Shown piece by piece: positions 34,027 through 43,258 of a stretch of DNA of 64,000 bases. Origin of the DNA: JAPLKB01 sp964532465 (GTDB taxonomy: Bacteria > Desulfobacterota > Syntrophorhabdia > Syntrophorhabdales > Syntrophorhabdaceae); contig CAZHHX010000005.1 of the NCBI GenBank assembly GCA_964532465.1, forward strand, positions 1-64,000, given 5' to 3'. Positions within the stretch are counted from its first letter, which is position 1. Each line of letters begins with the position of its first letter. The notes beneath the pieces were generated by a model. That model searched no databases. It saw nothing but the letters and a program-made list of their open reading frames with translations, and was not told the DNA's origin. The translations under genes and the position numbers were made by a program.

Positions 34027-35528
34027 ATGTCTTACTAATCAGCGCCCCATCCAGGAGATATTCTCTGGTACCACCTATGGGTCTTCTTCAGGTTGGTGCA
34101 ATCCTCGAAGGATCAGGTCACACACCACGCATATTTGACCCTATGCTTGACAATAAAGCCCCGGATCATCTTGGGTTTGGTTCTCTTGACCGGATACTTG
34201 ACAGTTTCAAGCCCGATATCGTCGGTTATAGCGGTGTTGCCACGTCATATGGGAGTGCAAAACGGTATGCGCTTCACATACGCCGGAGATACCCGAAGAT
34301 TATGCAGATTGCTGGGGGCCCCCTTGCCTCTGTATATTCACTTTTGTTGACTAAGGCCTCAATGGATATGGTAGTTCACGGAGAAGCAGAAGTAAGCCTT
34401 CCCCTTCTTATGGAACAGTTTCATAATGGAAGATCAATGCATGACATTCCAGGTACCTCCTTTCTTCATACCAATGGCGAGGCAATACGCAATAAACCGG
34501 CAGTGCAGATTGAAAATCTTGACGATTTGTCTCTGCCTGCATACCATCTTGTAGATTTTTCACGATATTTCCGCCATTATTTGCAGAACGGCAGCATTGA
34601 TTTGTTCAAGGACACACTTGGCTCAGATAAGTACGTACAGGAAATCCTTGGCAGAGTGGGCATTGACGATCGTTGGGTGGAGATCATGACAGGGAGAGGC
34701 TGTACACATCATTGTCTCTTCTGCTACCGTCACATGAAGGGGGTTCGCTACTTCAGTATTGACTATGTAGTGAGGCACATTAAATTTCTTAAAGAGAACT
34801 ATGGCATAAGAGGCTTTCAATTTGCCGATGAGCTGTTTAACGGGAGTGTCGAAAGGGTTTTTGCACTCTGTGATGCCATAGAGGAGAACGGGCTCAACAT
34901 TTTCTATATGGTAGGTGGTGCGAGGGTGGATAAAATCGATGAGAAGATGCTTAGACGTCTCAAAGAGACCGGGTGTGTAGAAATGAATTATGGCCATGAG
35001 TCTGGGTCAGATAAGATTCTAAAAGAATACCGAAAAGGTACTACGGCTAAGCAAAACAAAGAGGTCACCCTCCTTACGACAAAGAAAGTGGGATTAATCT
35101 GCCCGGTTCAGTTGGTAATCGGTTCTCCAGGGGAGACAGATGACACAATCCATGAGACGATCTTATTCTTGAAAGATGTAGATGCTTATCGCTATTCATT
35201 GAATTATCTCATTGCCCTGCCCGAAACACCTATCTGGGAGCACATTACGAAAAACCAGCTTGTTGCCGATGTGGAAAAGTATCTCGATATCATTGCGGAA
35301 TATGGTGGTGCACCTTTGCTAAATCTCACTAAGATGCCTGATAAGATATGGAAGAGCTGGGGCGCTATAATTAGCAAAGAACTTGAACTTTATTACTGTA
35401 AAAAGAGAGGTTTAGGATTCCGCTATATTTATAAGCTGATATTTTTAACAGTATTACCCTTTATACCCCAGTGGTTTAAAGGGTTTGCAAAGCGCTTGAT
35501 AAGTATCATAAAAAAAAGAGGAGATTAA
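34023..35528 (+). CDS. B12-binding-domain radical SAM protein
   Basis: Residues 1 to about 135 form a cobalamin-binding Rossmann domain (VLLISAPSRRYSLVPPMGLL, IVGYSGVATSYG, IAGGPLASV) without the DxHxxG motif, so cobalamin, if bound, would be base-off. The radical SAM motif is CTHHCLFC near residue 223. The enzyme class includes BchE-type and P-methylase-type methyltransferases and cyclases. In this operon it may methylate an unactivated carbon of a sugar or lipid. Coupled to the preceding gene by a 4-nt overlap. Confidence 0.88.
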   Translation: MNVLLISAPSRRYSLVPPMGLLQVGAILEGSGHTPRIFDPMLDNKAPDHLGFGSLDRILDSFKPDIVGYSGVATSYGSAKRYALHIRRRYPKIMQIAGGPLASVYSLLLTKASMDMVVHGEAEVSLPLLMEQFHNGRSMHDIPGTSFLHTNGEAIRNKPAVQIENLDDLSLPAYHLVDFSRYFRHYLQNGSIDLFKDTLGSDKYVQEILGRVGIDDRWVEIMTGRGCTHHCLFCYRHMKGVRYFSIDYVVRHIKFLKENYGIRGFQFADELFNGSVERVFALCDAIEENGLNIFYMVGGARVDKIDEKMLRRLKETGCVEMNYGHESGSDKILKEYRKGTTAKQNKEVTLLTTKKVGLICPVQLVIGSPGETDDTIHETILFLKDVDAYRYSLNYLIALPETPIWEHITKNQLVADVEKYLDIIAEYGGAPLLNLTKMPDKIWKSWGAIISKELELYYCKKRGLGFRYIYKLIFLTVLPFIPQWFKGFAKRLISIIKKRGD

Positions 35529-37046
35529 TTGTCCAAAATTAGCATGATAGGAAGAAACATCAGATTTATGATTCTGAATCGTATATCTGGGTTAATAATC
35601 ACCTTCTTCATTTTCCCTTTCATAGTAAGGCACACGGGTCAGGAATTGTATGGAGTATATCTGATTGTTATGACGGTTACCGGATACTTCGGTATTCTCG
35701 ATTTGGGGCTTATGTCAGCACTGACAAAATATGTTTCCGAATACAATGGGGTAGGTGATGTAAGGTCAATTAGTAGGATTATAAATGCATCGCTTTCCTT
35801 CTATGTCCTTATTGGTGTGGTAACAGCGCTTCTCCTCTTTGGCTGTTCCATATATTTCAACCGTATTTTTGGGATTGAGTCAAAGAATTTAGTATTAGCA
35901 AGGCAACTCTTTATGGCAGCAAGTATATCCGCTCTGTTCACCTGGCCTTTAAGCACATTCCGTGGAACCGTCGAAGGGTTAAACCTTTGGGATGTTGAAG
36001 CAAAAGTAAATATAATGATCCAAATTCTCAATGCCCTCTTTGCCGTTATTATTTTTACCGCAGGATACGGTATTGTGCTTTATTTTATTCTATCGCAGAT
36101 GCTCAACATTTTTGGGGGAATAGCATTTTACCTAGTATCAAAAAAGAAGACACCATTTACTATAATATTCCCTTACTTGGATGTAAAAACATTCAGATTC
36201 ATATTTAGCTTCAGTTCCTTCATGTTTTTAAGTTCTCTGGTTGGTATTGTTCTATTCCAGATACACAACTTTATAATAGGTTATTTTATATCTCTATCTG
36301 CAGTAACAATCTTTGCAGTGGCATACAACATCCAGAACTATTTTCGTACAATTAACTCGGCAATCGGTGCTCCACCCTGGACGATAGCATCTGCAATGGA
36401 AGGAAGGGGGGACTATGATGGACAGAGGACACTCTTATTCAAGGGAACTAAGTTTATGTCCGCAGTCTTTTTGCCTGTTGTTTTGATTATGTTTTTCTTT
36501 GCCGAACCTTTTATTAACTATTGGATGGGGACTGGTTTTCAGGAGAGTATCTTACCTGCAAGGATAATTATTCTCTTTTGGCTCTTCAACGGTACGATTG
36601 AACCGGCAGCGGGGATGCTTTCAGCGAAAGGTATAGTGAAAAAGTCTCTCTATATTCAGCTATTCGTGGCAATCGCAAATGTTGCAATAGGGCTGGCCCT
36701 GATAAAAATTATCGGTGTAACTGCGATAGCCCTCGGGTTGACTCTTTCGATGATTATTGTCGGTACCCCTCTATATCTCCAACTGTCATTAAAGAGCCTG
36801 AACATCTCCTTCATGGAATATTTCAATAAAGCCGTAAAAAGCAACTTCCTCTTGTATCTCTTCGTGACAGTTCTTTCTTTTGTTTTTTCGAGATACTGGT
36901 ATCCCAAAAATATCTACTATACACTTTTTGAAATGGCGGTAATATATCTCATATCCTTGGCATCTTATTATGTTGTTGTTCTGAATAAAGATGAAAAGAC
37001 AGAGATCAGAAGGCTTGCAGGTATAGAAGGTTTTTCTCTAAGGTAA
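35529..37046 (+). CDS. Wzx-type oligosaccharide flippase
   Basis: The 505-residue protein has about 12-14 hydrophobic helices and the N-terminal pattern of MOP/PST flippases (RISGLIITFFIFPFIVRHTG, LDLGLMSALTKYVSEYNG). It should move the lipid-linked repeat unit across the inner membrane. The TTG start abuts the previous stop and has GAGGAG at the right distance. A following ATG five codons in is the alternative. Confidence 0.9.
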   Translation: MSKISMIGRNIRFMILNRISGLIITFFIFPFIVRHTGQELYGVYLIVMTVTGYFGILDLGLMSALTKYVSEYNGVGDVRSISRIINASLSFYVLIGVVTALLLFGCSIYFNRIFGIESKNLVLARQLFMAASISALFTWPLSTFRGTVEGLNLWDVEAKVNIMIQILNALFAVIIFTAGYGIVLYFILSQMLNIFGGIAFYLVSKKKTPFTIIFPYLDVKTFRFIFSFSSFMFLSSLVGIVLFQIHNFIIGYFISLSAVTIFAVAYNIQNYFRTINSAIGAPPWTIASAMEGRGDYDGQRTLLFKGTKFMSAVFLPVVLIMFFFAEPFINYWMGTGFQESILPARIIILFWLFNGTIEPAAGMLSAKGIVKKSLYIQLFVAIANVAIGLALIKIIGVTAIALGLTLSMIIVGTPLYLQLSLKSLNISFMEYFNKAVKSNFLLYLFVTVLSFVFSRYWYPKNIYYTLFEMAVIYLISLASYYVVVLNKDEKTEIRRLAGIEGFSLR

Positions 37047-37168
37047 TTTTCTAATGAAAATAAGCAACGAGACAGCATAGAGAACAATTTAACACCTTTC
37101 ATAGATTTTACCTAAGAAGATGATAAAAATAACACAGATTAAAGTGACTTTCTTATGGGTAGGCAATT

Positions 37169-37936
37169 GTGAAAATAATTCGTTATAAAAATGGTAATAT
37201 GTCAGTATTCGGGTGTCTTGAAGATGGAGTTATTTATGATTTGACAGGTGATCCATTACAAGGGGCTCATAAGGGAGAATTGGTAGGCCCTTTGGATGTT
37301 GGATGGCTACTTGCACCCTGTGTTCCGCGTAAGATTATTGCTGTAGCCATAAATTTTCCCGGTATTGGCGGTTATTATCCTGACATGTCCGAACCTCTGG
37401 TATTTATTAAGCCATCTACATGCGTTGCCAATCCTGGACAAACGGTTATAAATCCTTTCCCTGATTTACCTTGGTGGGGTGAGGCAGAACTAGCCGTAGT
37501 AATAAAGAATAGGTTGCAAAATGCCTCTGCTGATGAAGTTTATAATGGAATACTTGGATTTACAATCGGCAATGATGTTACTGTTGAAAATATGGAAGAG
37601 AGAGACCATCACCTGGCAAGATCGAAGTGTCCTGATTCTTTTTGCCCAATTGGCCCATGGATAGATACTGACTTTGACACTTCTGATTGCTTAATAGAAG
37701 CTGTGCAAAACGGTGAAGTTATAAGAAGGGGACGTTCAAGCGAACAGGTTTGGCAATGGCCACGGATTATAAAATGGCTTTCAACATGGATTACACTTGA
37801 ACCATGGGATGTTATATTAACCGGTAATCCTCCTGATACTGTAGGAATGAGGTTTCTTGCTGATGGCGATATATACATGGCGCGCATTAAAGGATTGGGA
37901 GAACTTACCAATCAATTCTTTTTAAAAAACACTTGA
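37169..37936 (+). CDS. Fumarylacetoacetate hydrolase-family protein
   Basis: The 255-residue protein has the FAH fold with metal ligands in WGEAELAVVI (two Glu) and IGNDVTVEN (Asp), and GNPPDTVGM near the end. Family reactions are hydrolysis, decarboxylation, hydration or isomerisation of beta-diketo or 2-oxo acids. Such an enzyme is unusual in an EPS locus and may act on a 2-keto-3-deoxy sugar acid made by the HpaI- or NeuB-like enzymes. Start is GTG. A 122-nt gap precedes it. Confidence 0.85.
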   Translation: MKIIRYKNGNMSVFGCLEDGVIYDLTGDPLQGAHKGELVGPLDVGWLLAPCVPRKIIAVAINFPGIGGYYPDMSEPLVFIKPSTCVANPGQTVINPFPDLPWWGEAELAVVIKNRLQNASADEVYNGILGFTIGNDVTVENMEERDHHLARSKCPDSFCPIGPWIDTDFDTSDCLIEAVQNGEVIRRGRSSEQVWQWPRIIKWLSTWITLEPWDVILTGNPPDTVGMRFLADGDIYMARIKGLGELTNQFFLKNT

Positions 37937-37951
37937 AAGGATTATTGCAAT

Positions 37952-38848
37952 ATGATTCAAACAAAATGTAGAATTTGCGGTAGTGAGGCAAACAGTTTAA
38001 TTTATAACGGTCCAATCCGTGGCGGCGGTGTCGGTTCCGATACTGTTGCTGGATATCAAATCTGTCAATGCAACTCCTGTAAACTTGTCTTCTTGTATCC
38101 TATTCCAGATCATTTGGATGATTTTTATGAATCAGAGCAATATCGTTCGCAGTTTTTTGATGAAACAGGTGTAGACAGTATGCAACGGAAATACGATCGT
38201 GAACAAAGTGCACGAGTAGGCAGAATTGGTGTGGAAGTTTTAAGAAATAAAGTAGTTGCAGATTTCGGCGCCGGCCCGGGCCTTTTTCTTGATGCTATAC
38301 AAGGTGTTGCCAAAAAGACTATAGCTATAGAACCTACCCGTCTGTATCAGGAATATTTCAAATCGAGAGGACATTTATATTATAGTTACGCTAAAGAGCT
38401 TATTGCCGATGCGGGGGAAGTAGATGTTGCAGTTTCTTTTGATACGATTGAACATATATATGATTTGAGAGAATTCGCAGAGCAAATATATAGCGTCCTT
38501 ACAAGCAATGGCATATTCTTTCTTTCAATGCCCAATTTCAGAGATATGGTAAGAATAATCTGTCCGGAATCTTTCGAACCTTTTTTCTACCAGATATCCC
38601 ATCTAAACTATTTTTGTGAAGATGCCGCATATTTACTTCTTAAAAATGCAGGTTTTACTAATATATCAGTTGGTTATCTCCATAAGTACAACGTAGACAA
38701 TGTACTTCAATGGGCAAAGACAGGTAAACCAGGTGTTCTCAACACTGGTTCTGCCTTTGATGTACACTTTCATAATGTGTATCGTGCTGAAATAGAACGC
38801 TTGGGTATTGCAAGTCATTTGTTTATTGTGGCACATAAAGGATTGTAA
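37952..38848 (+). CDS. SAM methyltransferase with N-terminal zinc ribbon (second copy)
   Basis: The N-terminal CRICGS and CNSCKLVFLYP pairs are followed by DFGAGPGLFLDAI (SAM motif I) and VAVSFDTIEHIYDL. At 298 residues it matches the domain order of the protein at 31072, but sequence similarity is modest by eye, so these are distinct enzymes of one type. A sugar-modifying methyltransferase is likely. Confidence 0.83.
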   Translation: MIQTKCRICGSEANSLIYNGPIRGGGVGSDTVAGYQICQCNSCKLVFLYPIPDHLDDFYESEQYRSQFFDETGVDSMQRKYDREQSARVGRIGVEVLRNKVVADFGAGPGLFLDAIQGVAKKTIAIEPTRLYQEYFKSRGHLYYSYAKELIADAGEVDVAVSFDTIEHIYDLREFAEQIYSVLTSNGIFFLSMPNFRDMVRIICPESFEPFFYQISHLNYFCEDAAYLLLKNAGFTNISVGYLHKYNVDNVLQWAKTGKPGVLNTGSAFDVHFHNVYRAEIERLGIASHLFIVAHKGL

Positions 38849-38885
38849 AGGCTTTGTAGCTCTATATATCTCGTCGAGGTGTTAA

Positions 38886-39827
38886 ATGAAGGCAATTGTT
38901 ACAGGAGGAGCAGGTTTCATAGGGAGTCATTTGACGGAAAGGTTGTTACTTGAAGGGTGGACGGTCTTGGTTGTTGACAATCTCTCTTCTGGTTATTTTC
39001 ATAATGTTCCACCGGGGGCCGAGTTTTTGTGGTTGGATTTGACAAACGAAGATGCCATCGATATGCTCCCAAAAGAGGGGGTGGATGCTGTTTTTCATTT
39101 AGCCTCTCATGTTGGACAGGAACTATCTTTTCAGAGACCGATATATGACTTCAAAGCTAATGCTCTCTCAACACTCCTGTTGCTGAAATGGTGCGTTAGC
39201 TGCCGGGTGAAGCAATTCATTTTCGCCAGTTCTGTGAATGTCTACGGAAACGTCAAGGAGATGCCGATCAAGGAAAGTGCCCCAATTGATCCTCCATCGC
39301 CGTATGCGGTCGGGAAAATATCATCGGAATATCTGTGTAAAATCTATCAGGATTTTGGTGTAAATACGACGTGCCTGCGACTTTTTAACGTATACGGGCC
39401 TCGACAGGATATGCGAAACATGTTGCAGGGTATGGCCAGTATCTACATGGCCTACGTAGCCCAAAATAAACCTGTTTTTGTCAGGGGCTCCAGTGATAGA
39501 TTCCGGGATTTTTCTTATGTAGGAGATGTGGCGGATGCATTTTACAGATGTCTCAACGAAAATGCTTACGGCAAGACCTATAATATTGCAAGCGGATACA
39601 AGACATATGTATGGCAGTTGATCGAAATGATCATCAATGCCTTTGGCTATGATACTTTCACATACCCGATACAGTATGGTGAACCGACAACCAATGATCA
39701 GTTCGGTTTCTACGGTGACAGTTCCCTGATTAGGGAGCAATTAGGTTGGGAGCCAACAGTTGATCTTGAGGAGGGAATAGGAAAGATGGCGCAGTGGGTT
39801 CGAGAGTCTGGTTTATTCACATCATAA
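38886..39827 (+). CDS. NAD-dependent sugar epimerase/dehydratase (extended SDR)
   Basis: The 313-residue protein starts with VTGGAGFIGSHLTERLL and has ASSVNVYGN and the catalytic YAVGK, plus RLFNVYGPRQDM. It is close to UDP-glucose/UDP-GlcNAc 4-epimerases. It probably supplies a galacto-configured or otherwise epimerised sugar nucleotide. Thirty-seven nt after the methyltransferase, 13 nt before the next. Confidence 0.88.
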   Translation: MKAIVTGGAGFIGSHLTERLLLEGWTVLVVDNLSSGYFHNVPPGAEFLWLDLTNEDAIDMLPKEGVDAVFHLASHVGQELSFQRPIYDFKANALSTLLLLKWCVSCRVKQFIFASSVNVYGNVKEMPIKESAPIDPPSPYAVGKISSEYLCKIYQDFGVNTTCLRLFNVYGPRQDMRNMLQGMASIYMAYVAQNKPVFVRGSSDRFRDFSYVGDVADAFYRCLNENAYGKTYNIASGYKTYVWQLIEMIINAFGYDTFTYPIQYGEPTTNDQFGFYGDSSLIREQLGWEPTVDLEEGIGKMAQWVRESGLFTS

Positions 39828-39840
39828 CAGAGGACGGGGT

Positions 39841-40485
39841 ATGCATATTAATAGTACATTGCTGTTTGAGAAATATTGCAAAAACTTATTTTCTCCTAAT
39901 TCCCTTGTACTTGAAATCGGTCCCAATAAATATCCATCAACGTATAATGAAATAGTAGGTCTCGGTAACATTAATTGGCAAACATTAGATATTGTCCCCA
40001 ATAATAATTTAACATATCTTGCAAACAGCGAATATACATTTCCAATTCCTGATAATACATTTGATGTGGTTTTTTCAGCTCAAGTGATAGAGCATGTAAG
40101 AAAACCATGGATTTGGATTAAGGAATTAACCAGAGTATCTAAGAAAGGTGGATATGTTATAATTATTAATCCGGTGAGTTGGCCCTATCACCAAGCCCCC
40201 GTTGACTGTTGGAGAATCTACCCTGAAGGTATGCATGCTCTTTATGAAGAAGCAGACCTTCATGTTGAATTAAGTGAAATGGCAACGTTAGAACCGGCTC
40301 GTTCGAGAAATATGATTCCCGGACATGGAGCAGTGGATAAATCAGTTACAAAACTGAAGTATGGTTGTAAAAAACGCTATTTTGAAGAAGAAAAGGTTAT
40401 GAGCTTAAAATCACTTATGATAAAAATTATTGGATGGCCGGTTACATGGTCTATTGATGTCGTGACTATAGGCACTAAAATATGA
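39841..40485 (+). CDS. Class I SAM-dependent methyltransferase (small)
   Basis: The 214-residue protein has LVLEIGPNKYPS in the place of SAM motif I, FDVVFSAQVIEHVRKPW and KKGGYVIIINPVSWPYH. This version is frequent in polysaccharide loci. It is the last gene before a 150-nt gap containing a strong hairpin, so it may close a sub-operon. Confidence 0.82.
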   Translation: MHINSTLLFEKYCKNLFSPNSLVLEIGPNKYPSTYNEIVGLGNINWQTLDIVPNNNLTYLANSEYTFPIPDNTFDVVFSAQVIEHVRKPWIWIKELTRVSKKGGYVIIINPVSWPYHQAPVDCWRIYPEGMHALYEEADLHVELSEMATLEPARSRNMIPGHGAVDKSVTKLKYGCKKRYFEEEKVMSLKSLMIKIIGWPVTWSIDVVTIGTKI

Positions 40486-40545
40486 TTTTTTATCAAAAAA
40501 ATATAACAGCTTTGAGCAGGCATTTTCCCATGTCTCTGCGAGAGT

Positions 40546-40585
40546 AAAGCAGGGATATAATTGTTATTAAGTATATCCCTGCTTT
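40546..40585 (+). repeat. Strong 14-bp stem-loop between EPS sub-operons
   Basis: Arms AAAGCAGGGATATA (40546-40559) and the exact complement (40572-40585) flank a 12-nt loop. No T-tract follows, so not a textbook terminator. It stands about 50 nt upstream of the KdsB-like start and could be an attenuator, an mRNA-processing site or a remnant of a mobile repeat. Confidence 0.6.
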
Positions 40586-40636
40586 CCAGGGTGCATCAAA
40601 GTTTATTTGTGGCGTTGTCGTCACAGGAGGATGTTT

Positions 40637-41398
40637 ATGAGAGTAATTGTAGGTATTCCCGTCCGGATGGGCTCTTCCCGGTTTCCGGGTAAGCCTTTGG
40701 CAAAGATACTTGGGATGCCAATGATAGAACATGTTTATAAGAGGTGTCAGCTTGCCGAGTCTATTGATGACCTTTTTGTTGCTGCCTGCGATGATGAAAT
40801 AAGAAATGTGGTTCTCGGGTTTGGTGGCAAGGTATTCATGACAGATAAAGAAATTCCCCGGCCTGGGCTGCGGGTGGCGGAGGCTTGCCGACAACAAGAA
40901 ATCTCCGATGATGACATCGTGGTTGTAGTTCAGGGCGATGAACCGCTCCTTCATCCGGGAATGATAAATCTGGCGGTGGAGCCGTTAGTTAAGGATCCAA
41001 GTATCCAATTACTAACCCTTGTAGCCGAGGCAAATGAGACAGAATGGCTTGATCCCAATGAAGTAAAAGTGGTCACGGACCTGCGGGGAGACATTCTGTA
41101 TATGACACGAACACCCATCCCTTCAAACACCAGGAATAGAATAGGGCCGAGACTCAAGCAAGTGGCCGTCATGCCCTTCAGAAAAAAGTTCCTGCTTGAA
41201 TTTCAAGATATGACGCCAACGCCGTTAGAGATCGCCGAATCGATTGAGCTTCTGCGGGCTGTGGAACATGGCGTCAAAGTCTGTACGGCCCTGTCTCGCT
41301 ATATGAGCGTTTCCGTGGATACCGAACATGATCGCCAGGAGGCTGAAACGATCATGGTGAAAGATGAATTTTACAGGCAATACGGATTACAGGCATAA
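40637..41398 (+). CDS. KdsB-like CMP-ulosonate cytidylyltransferase (divergent)
   Basis: The nucleotide-binding half matches KdsB: IPVRMGSSRFPGKPLAKI, VVQGDEPLLHPGM and NEVKVVTD. The Kdo-binding half differs: the HxSGTER motif is replaced by RPGLRVAEA, and HLGIYGY by VAVMPFR. It therefore probably activates a different 3-deoxy-2-ulosonic acid with CTP. The HpaI-type aldolase directly downstream could make that acid. The ATG at 40637 has AGGAGG 6 nt upstream. Earlier in-frame ATGs overlap or precede that site. Confidence 0.83.
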   Translation: MRVIVGIPVRMGSSRFPGKPLAKILGMPMIEHVYKRCQLAESIDDLFVAACDDEIRNVVLGFGGKVFMTDKEIPRPGLRVAEACRQQEISDDDIVVVVQGDEPLLHPGMINLAVEPLVKDPSIQLLTLVAEANETEWLDPNEVKVVTDLRGDILYMTRTPIPSNTRNRIGPRLKQVAVMPFRKKFLLEFQDMTPTPLEIAESIELLRAVEHGVKVCTALSRYMSVSVDTEHDRQEAETIMVKDEFYRQYGLQA

Positions 41399-41411
41399 AG
41401 AGAGGAATATT

Positions 41412-42191
41412 ATGGGCAGAATCAATTATTTAAAGGCAAAATTAAAGGCTGGCAAAAGGGTATTCGGCACCTGGTCTATGCTCGGCTCTCCAACGGCAAT
41501 GAACGCTATTGGCCATGCCGGTGTGGATTTCATTGTTATTGACATGGAACATGGACCTATGGGTTTTGAAACGGTGGAAGCTCAGCTTTATGCCGCAGAA
41601 TCTGCCGGCTCCACCCCCATCGTTCGTCTTGGGGAAGCCAATGAACAGGCAATCCTTCATGCCCTTGAAATCGGGGCACAATCATTGATGGTCTCCCATA
41701 TATCGAACTCGGAAGAGGCTTCCAGGATTGTGAAGACCACGAGGTATTATCCCGAGGGAGAGAGGGGTCTTTCCCCCTTTACCCGCAATCATGGTTACTC
41801 TGATGAGGGCATAGCAGAGAAACTGCGATTCGCAAACGAACAGATGTTTGTCGGTGTGCTAGTGGAAGGAGAAGAAGGTCTCGACAAGCTCGAAAAGATA
41901 TGTGATGTGGAAAACCTGGATATGGTTTATCTTGGCGTGTATGATATCTCTATGGCTGTGGGAACCCCAGGAGATGTCAATAATCCGAAGGTTATCAAAA
42001 TTGTCCGTGATTGCGTAAAGATGATAAATGAAAAAGGACTTATCGCTGGTTCTGTTGCCCGTGATAAGAGATATTTACAGCTTCTTGTGGAAACGGGGTT
42101 CCATTTCATATCTTACCGGGCTGACTCCGCTATACTACGCGAAGGTTTTGAAACAGCACGGGGATGGTTTGAAGACTTCCTGCGGGGATGA
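41412..42191 (+). CDS. HpcH/HpaI-family class II aldolase
   Basis: The 259-residue protein keeps the HpaI catalytic elements: IDMEHGP (general base His), PIVRLG (substrate Arg), and metal ligands in VLVEGEEGLD and YLGVYDIS. The family joins or splits pyruvate and an aldehyde to give 2-keto-4-hydroxy acids. In this setting it could build a 3-deoxy-2-ulosonic acid from pyruvate and a sugar aldehyde for the KdsB-like enzyme (inference). AGAGGAA precedes the start at 41412. Confidence 0.87.
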   Translation: MGRINYLKAKLKAGKRVFGTWSMLGSPTAMNAIGHAGVDFIVIDMEHGPMGFETVEAQLYAAESAGSTPIVRLGEANEQAILHALEIGAQSLMVSHISNSEEASRIVKTTRYYPEGERGLSPFTRNHGYSDEGIAEKLRFANEQMFVGVLVEGEEGLDKLEKICDVENLDMVYLGVYDISMAVGTPGDVNNPKVIKIVRDCVKMINEKGLIAGSVARDKRYLQLLVETGFHFISYRADSAILREGFETARGWFEDFLRG

Positions 42192-42194
42192 TTT

Positions 42195-43235
42195 ATGACA
42201 AAAAATAAGATGCTTAATGTCGGTATTGCAGGATACGGAACCGTGGGCAAGAGAAGGAGGCAGTTCATTGATCTTAACCCTAATATGATTACTACTGCTG
42301 TAAGTGATATAAGTTTTGGTCAACCAAGTACTGCACAAGATGGAGTGAAATACTACCCGACTTATCATGGGCTCTTCAATGAGAATCTCGATGTTCTGTT
42401 TGTCAGTCTGCCCAATTATCTTGCTGCCGAGGCCACCATAGCCGGACTGGAAAAAGGCCTGCATGTATTCTGTGAAAAACCGCCTGGAAGGGTTGTTCGG
42501 GATATCCGGGATGTTATCGCCGTTGAAAAAAGGCAGCCCCGTCTTAAGTTGAAGTATGGTTTCAACCACCGCTACCATGAGTCAGTGAAAGAGGCGAAAC
42601 GCGTTATCGAATCGGGACAGTATGGTGAAATTATCAACTTGAGAGGGATTTACGGAAAGAGCAGCATTATTTCCTTCGACAAGGGCTGGCGTTCAGAGCG
42701 GAAATATGCAGGGGGAGGAATACTCCTTGACCAAGGAATCCACATGCTTGACATGATCCGCTATTTTGCCGGTGAGTTTGAAGAAATTAAGAGTTTTGTC
42801 TCGAACAGTTATTGGCGCCATGATGTAGAGGATAACGCTTACGCTCTCATGCGGAATAGCGAGGGATGCGTCGCCATGCTGCATTCAACGGCCACACAGT
42901 GGCAGCACAAGTTCAGACTTGAAATTACTTTGAGAGAGGCGCTTCTGGAGTTGTCGGGCATTCTCTCAGGCACAAAGAGCTATGGAGATGAGCGTTTGAA
43001 AATCATACCCAAAAAAGATGGTTCATCGGTTGGGTCGTTTCTTGAGACAACCAATTCATATCTCGACGACAACTCCTGGCAATATGAGGTCGATGAATTT
43101 GCAGATATTGTTATCAATGATAAAGTGGTGATGAGCGGAAATAGCGGCGATGCCCTCAAGGTGATGGAGTTGGTCTATAAAATTTATTGTGCAGATAACA
43201 AGTGGCAAGAAGCTTTTAATATTCAGCTTCCATAA
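42195..43235 (+). CDS. Gfo/Idh/MocA-family oxidoreductase
   Basis: The 346-residue protein has the Rossmann motif VGIAGYGTVGKR, the family CEKPPGR motif and KLKYGFNHRYH. It would oxidise or reduce a sugar or cyclitol hydroxyl with NAD(P). It starts 3 nt after the aldolase stop, so it is tightly coupled to the KdsB/aldolase pair. Confidence 0.88.
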   Translation: MTKNKMLNVGIAGYGTVGKRRRQFIDLNPNMITTAVSDISFGQPSTAQDGVKYYPTYHGLFNENLDVLFVSLPNYLAAEATIAGLEKGLHVFCEKPPGRVVRDIRDVIAVEKRQPRLKLKYGFNHRYHESVKEAKRVIESGQYGEIINLRGIYGKSSIISFDKGWRSERKYAGGGILLDQGIHMLDMIRYFAGEFEEIKSFVSNSYWRHDVEDNAYALMRNSEGCVAMLHSTATQWQHKFRLEITLREALLELSGILSGTKSYGDERLKIIPKKDGSSVGSFLETTNSYLDDNSWQYEVDEFADIVINDKVVMSGNSGDALKVMELVYKIYCADNKWQEAFNIQLP

Positions 43236-43258
43236 AAAAGAGGGGATTGAAAAATACA

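Noticed and set aside
40637..41398. Genuine KdsB for Kdo in lipopolysaccharide synthesis.
   Set aside because: Kdo-contact motifs are replaced and KdsA/KdsC/KdsD partners are absent. Called a divergent CMP-ulosonate transferase instead.
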